This document shows, piece after piece, positions 32,017 through 32,365 of a stretch of 32,365 bases of DNA; within the stretch, counting starts at the first letter, position 1, and each line of letters begins with the position of its first letter. A model generated the notes under the pieces. The model saw nothing but the letters and a program-made list of their open reading frames with translations. It ran no database searches and was not told the DNA's origin. Source of the stretch: Sphingobacteriia bacterium (GTDB taxonomy: Bacteria > Bacteroidota > Bacteroidia > Bacteroidales > 4484-276); assembly GCA_009930115.1 (NCBI GenBank), contig RZYY01000019.1, forward strand, positions 1-32,365. Reading direction: 5' to 3'. The translations under genes and the position numbers were made by a program.

Positions 32017-32365
32017 CGGTTATTATTCAGGTATGAAATTGGAAAAATGATCAACTTTTCTGCCATATTTTAAATAGCAGGAAATGACTGGTTGTAAACC
32101 TTTTGAATAATCAAATAAAATATGGTTATAAAATTGACTATCAATTACATAAATTAAGATAAAAAAAGCAATCCATTCGCCGGGTTGTTGATCAGAAACT
32201 ATAAAAATCCATTCGATTTTTCCATTTTGGGAATTTTTATTCCAAAAATGAAACAAAAACTCACCTCAAAAAATCATAAAATCTGACTATTTTTGCTTTT
32301 CTAATAATTTTCTTAATTCATAAAATTTCAGATTATTCATAACAAACGCGTAAACTCATCTATAA
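32017..32365. other. AT-rich edge region without a supported gene
   Basis: This 349-base stretch holds no family I can recognise. A 77-codon minus-strand frame (32023-32256) has only a TTG start. A minus-strand ATG at 32338-32340 opens a 17-residue frame (MNNLKFYELRKLLEKQK) ending at 32287. Near matches to TAnnTTTG occur, but none is exact. Most of it is probably leader and promoter DNA for the helical protein at 31189-32016. Confidence 0.4.

Noticed and set aside
32023-32256. 77-codon minus-strand frame just upstream of the helical protein gene
   Set aside because: It has only a TTG start, no ribosome binding site, an AT-driven composition and no recognisable motif; it is more likely leader DNA.

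Overview
The window is a chromosomal segment of a Bacteroidota bacterium, most likely of the Bacteroidales/Marinilabiliales type. The evidence is a primary sigma factor of the short Bacteroidota kind (no region 1.1), a type IX secretion (T9SS) C-terminal sorting domain, a FISUMP-domain surface protein, an OstA-like LPS-transport protein of the Bacteroidota layout, rhomboids with the C-terminal extension typical of the phylum, and several upstream sites matching the phylum's -7 box TAnnTTTG. Shine-Dalgarno sequences are weak or absent, as expected. I see no rRNA, tRNA, CRISPR array, insertion sequence or prophage. Most of the window is tightly packed housekeeping and envelope genes.

Layout. 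(1) 1-4253, minus strand: a cut-off FISUMP surface protein, the primary sigma factor with a clean intrinsic terminator, and an HtrA/DegP protease. (2) 4463-7704, plus strand: dapF, a GNAT acetyltransferase, mltG, a TPR lipoprotein and a MIF-like tautomerase, a run with a peptidoglycan emphasis. (3) 7776-14491, minus strand: a divergent GroES-like protein, then a FecB/FecCD/FecE-type ABC importer (binding lipoprotein, permease, ATPase) whose last gene overlaps an amidohydrolase lipoprotein, followed by an SpmA-SpmB fusion. (4) 14564-19676, plus strand: a tail-anchored small protein, mutL, two tandem rhomboid proteases and a membrane-anchored endonuclease/exonuclease/phosphatase-fold protein. 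(5) 19715-27905, minus strand: an archaeal-type GatE homologue, then a compact alpha-glucan cluster of secreted GH13 amylase, T9SS-exported CotH-family kinase, SLC45-like sugar transporter and a small cytoplasmic kinase-fold protein translationally coupled to the transporter. (6) 28040-31111, plus strand: a TPR/SPOR membrane protein, a related protein without SPOR, and the OstA-like protein. (7) 31189-32016, minus strand: an unrecognised helical protein, then an AT-rich edge.

How the genes may work together. Region 5 reads as a route for alpha-glucan breakdown outside the cytoplasm and uptake by the MFS carrier, with two kinase-fold proteins of unknown substrate attached. In region 3 the four overlapping genes suggest that the ABC substrate and the amidohydrolase reaction are linked. 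Regions 2 and 6 hold cell-wall and outer-membrane functions. The items most worth a second look are the two-kinase alpha-glucan cluster, the GatE homologue without GatD nearby, the divergent GroES heading the importer operon, and the altered MutL endonuclease motif.
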